The notes beneath the pieces are model-generated. The model was given only the letters and a program-made list of their open reading frames with translations. It was not told the DNA's origin and ran no database searches. The position numbers were made by a program, and so were the translations under genes. A stretch of 33,952 nt of DNA, from NCBI GenBank assembly GCA_027068435.1, contig JAMOTA010000028.1, positions 1-33,952 of the forward strand, in the 5' to 3' direction. Shown here piece after piece: positions 33,828 to 33,952 of the stretch (position 1 is the stretch's first letter; every line of letters begins with the position of its first letter). This DNA is from Sulfurovum sp. GTDB taxonomy: Bacteria > Campylobacterota > Campylobacteria > Campylobacterales > Sulfurovaceae.

Positions 33828-33952
33828 GGGACTGTAATAAATTCTGTGTCAGCACCTCTTGACCTATGACATTATAGCAAATCTAAAGCATCTTTCAATC
33901 TCTCCTTAAAATGAATATTTAGTTGGGAGATTGTAAGGCTCCAATTTCTAAT
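33828..33952. mobile_element. End of an IS256-family insertion sequence (continues past the right edge)
   Basis: The window ends inside an insertion sequence. Its transposase C terminus is on the minus strand (33872-33952). Beyond the stop, an end typical of the family begins at about 33828: GGGACTGTAATAAATTCTGT followed by GTCA. The other inverted repeat and the target duplication are outside the window, so the exact boundary is a guess. Confidence 0.6.
33872..33952 (-). CDS. IS256-family transposase, C-terminal end only
   Basis: On the minus strand the frame is open from the window edge to a TAA at 33872-33874, giving 26 residues: IRNWSLTISQLNIHFKERLK, then DALDLL. The pattern Arg-Asn-Trp-x-Leu-Thr-x-x-Gln-Leu-x-Ile-x-Phe-x-x-Arg-Leu is the usual end of IS256 (mutator-type) transposases. 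The DDE catalytic residues lie outside the window, so whether the copy is intact cannot be told. Confidence 0.7.
   Translation of the reverse strand: MRNWSLTISQLNIHFKERLKDALDLL

Overview
The window looks like chromosome of a Campylobacterota (epsilonproteobacterium), most likely a Sulfurovum- or Sulfurimonas-like sulfur bacterium. The evidence is a near-signature CosR/HsrA orphan regulator, the gene run M23 peptidase-lpxC-tsaB-thrB-ylxR-infB-rbfA-rimP-ribD typical of this phylum, a short TsaB, and A+T-rich DNA with frequent TTG and GTG starts. The genus is inference. No gene-free stretch exceeds 300 bases; the longest is 273 nt at 14841-15113.

Layout. (1) 1-2993: a phosphorelay hybrid histidine kinase, cut by the left edge, with a small response regulator overlapping its stop. 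(2) 3069-9603: a complete Bat (aerotolerance) operon: MoxR ATPase, DUF58 protein, DUF4381-like membrane protein, two von Willebrand A proteins, a TPR protein with a very lysine-rich tail, and BatD. An inverted pair of REP-like palindromes lies between moxR and the DUF58 gene. (3) 9677-11575: a DUF389 membrane protein fused to what looks like a dead diacylglycerol-kinase-like domain. (4) 11585-14840: tyrA and bamA, divergent from a shared 121-nt region. (5) 15114-17258, minus strand: ferredoxin, cosR/hsrA, folB and plsY. The ferredoxin-cosR gap carries hairpins with T-tracts on the opposite strand. (6) 17350-31916: a long plus-strand housekeeping run: nadA, nadC, nrnA-like, M23 peptidase, lpxC, tsaB, thrB, ylxR, infB, rbfA, rimP, ribD, ubiE/menG, xseA. 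A zeta-toxin-like kinase and a putative antitoxin sit between nadA and nadC. (7) 31981-33753: a membrane GGDEF-EAL protein whose GGDEF site is destroyed and whose EAL site is intact. (8) The right edge holds the 3' end of an IS256-family transposase with a probable terminal inverted repeat.

How it works together: the Bat genes probably form one membrane and periplasmic complex assembled with a MoxR chaperone. nadA and nadC give NAD; lpxC, bamA, plsY and the M23 peptidase build the envelope; ylxR-infB-rbfA-rimP serve translation initiation and 30S assembly. The most interesting accessory signals are the toxin-antitoxin-like pair inside the nad genes, the REP pair in the Bat operon, the DUF389 fusion, opposite-strand terminator-like hairpins beside cosR, and a possible leaderless promoter in front of ylxR-infB.
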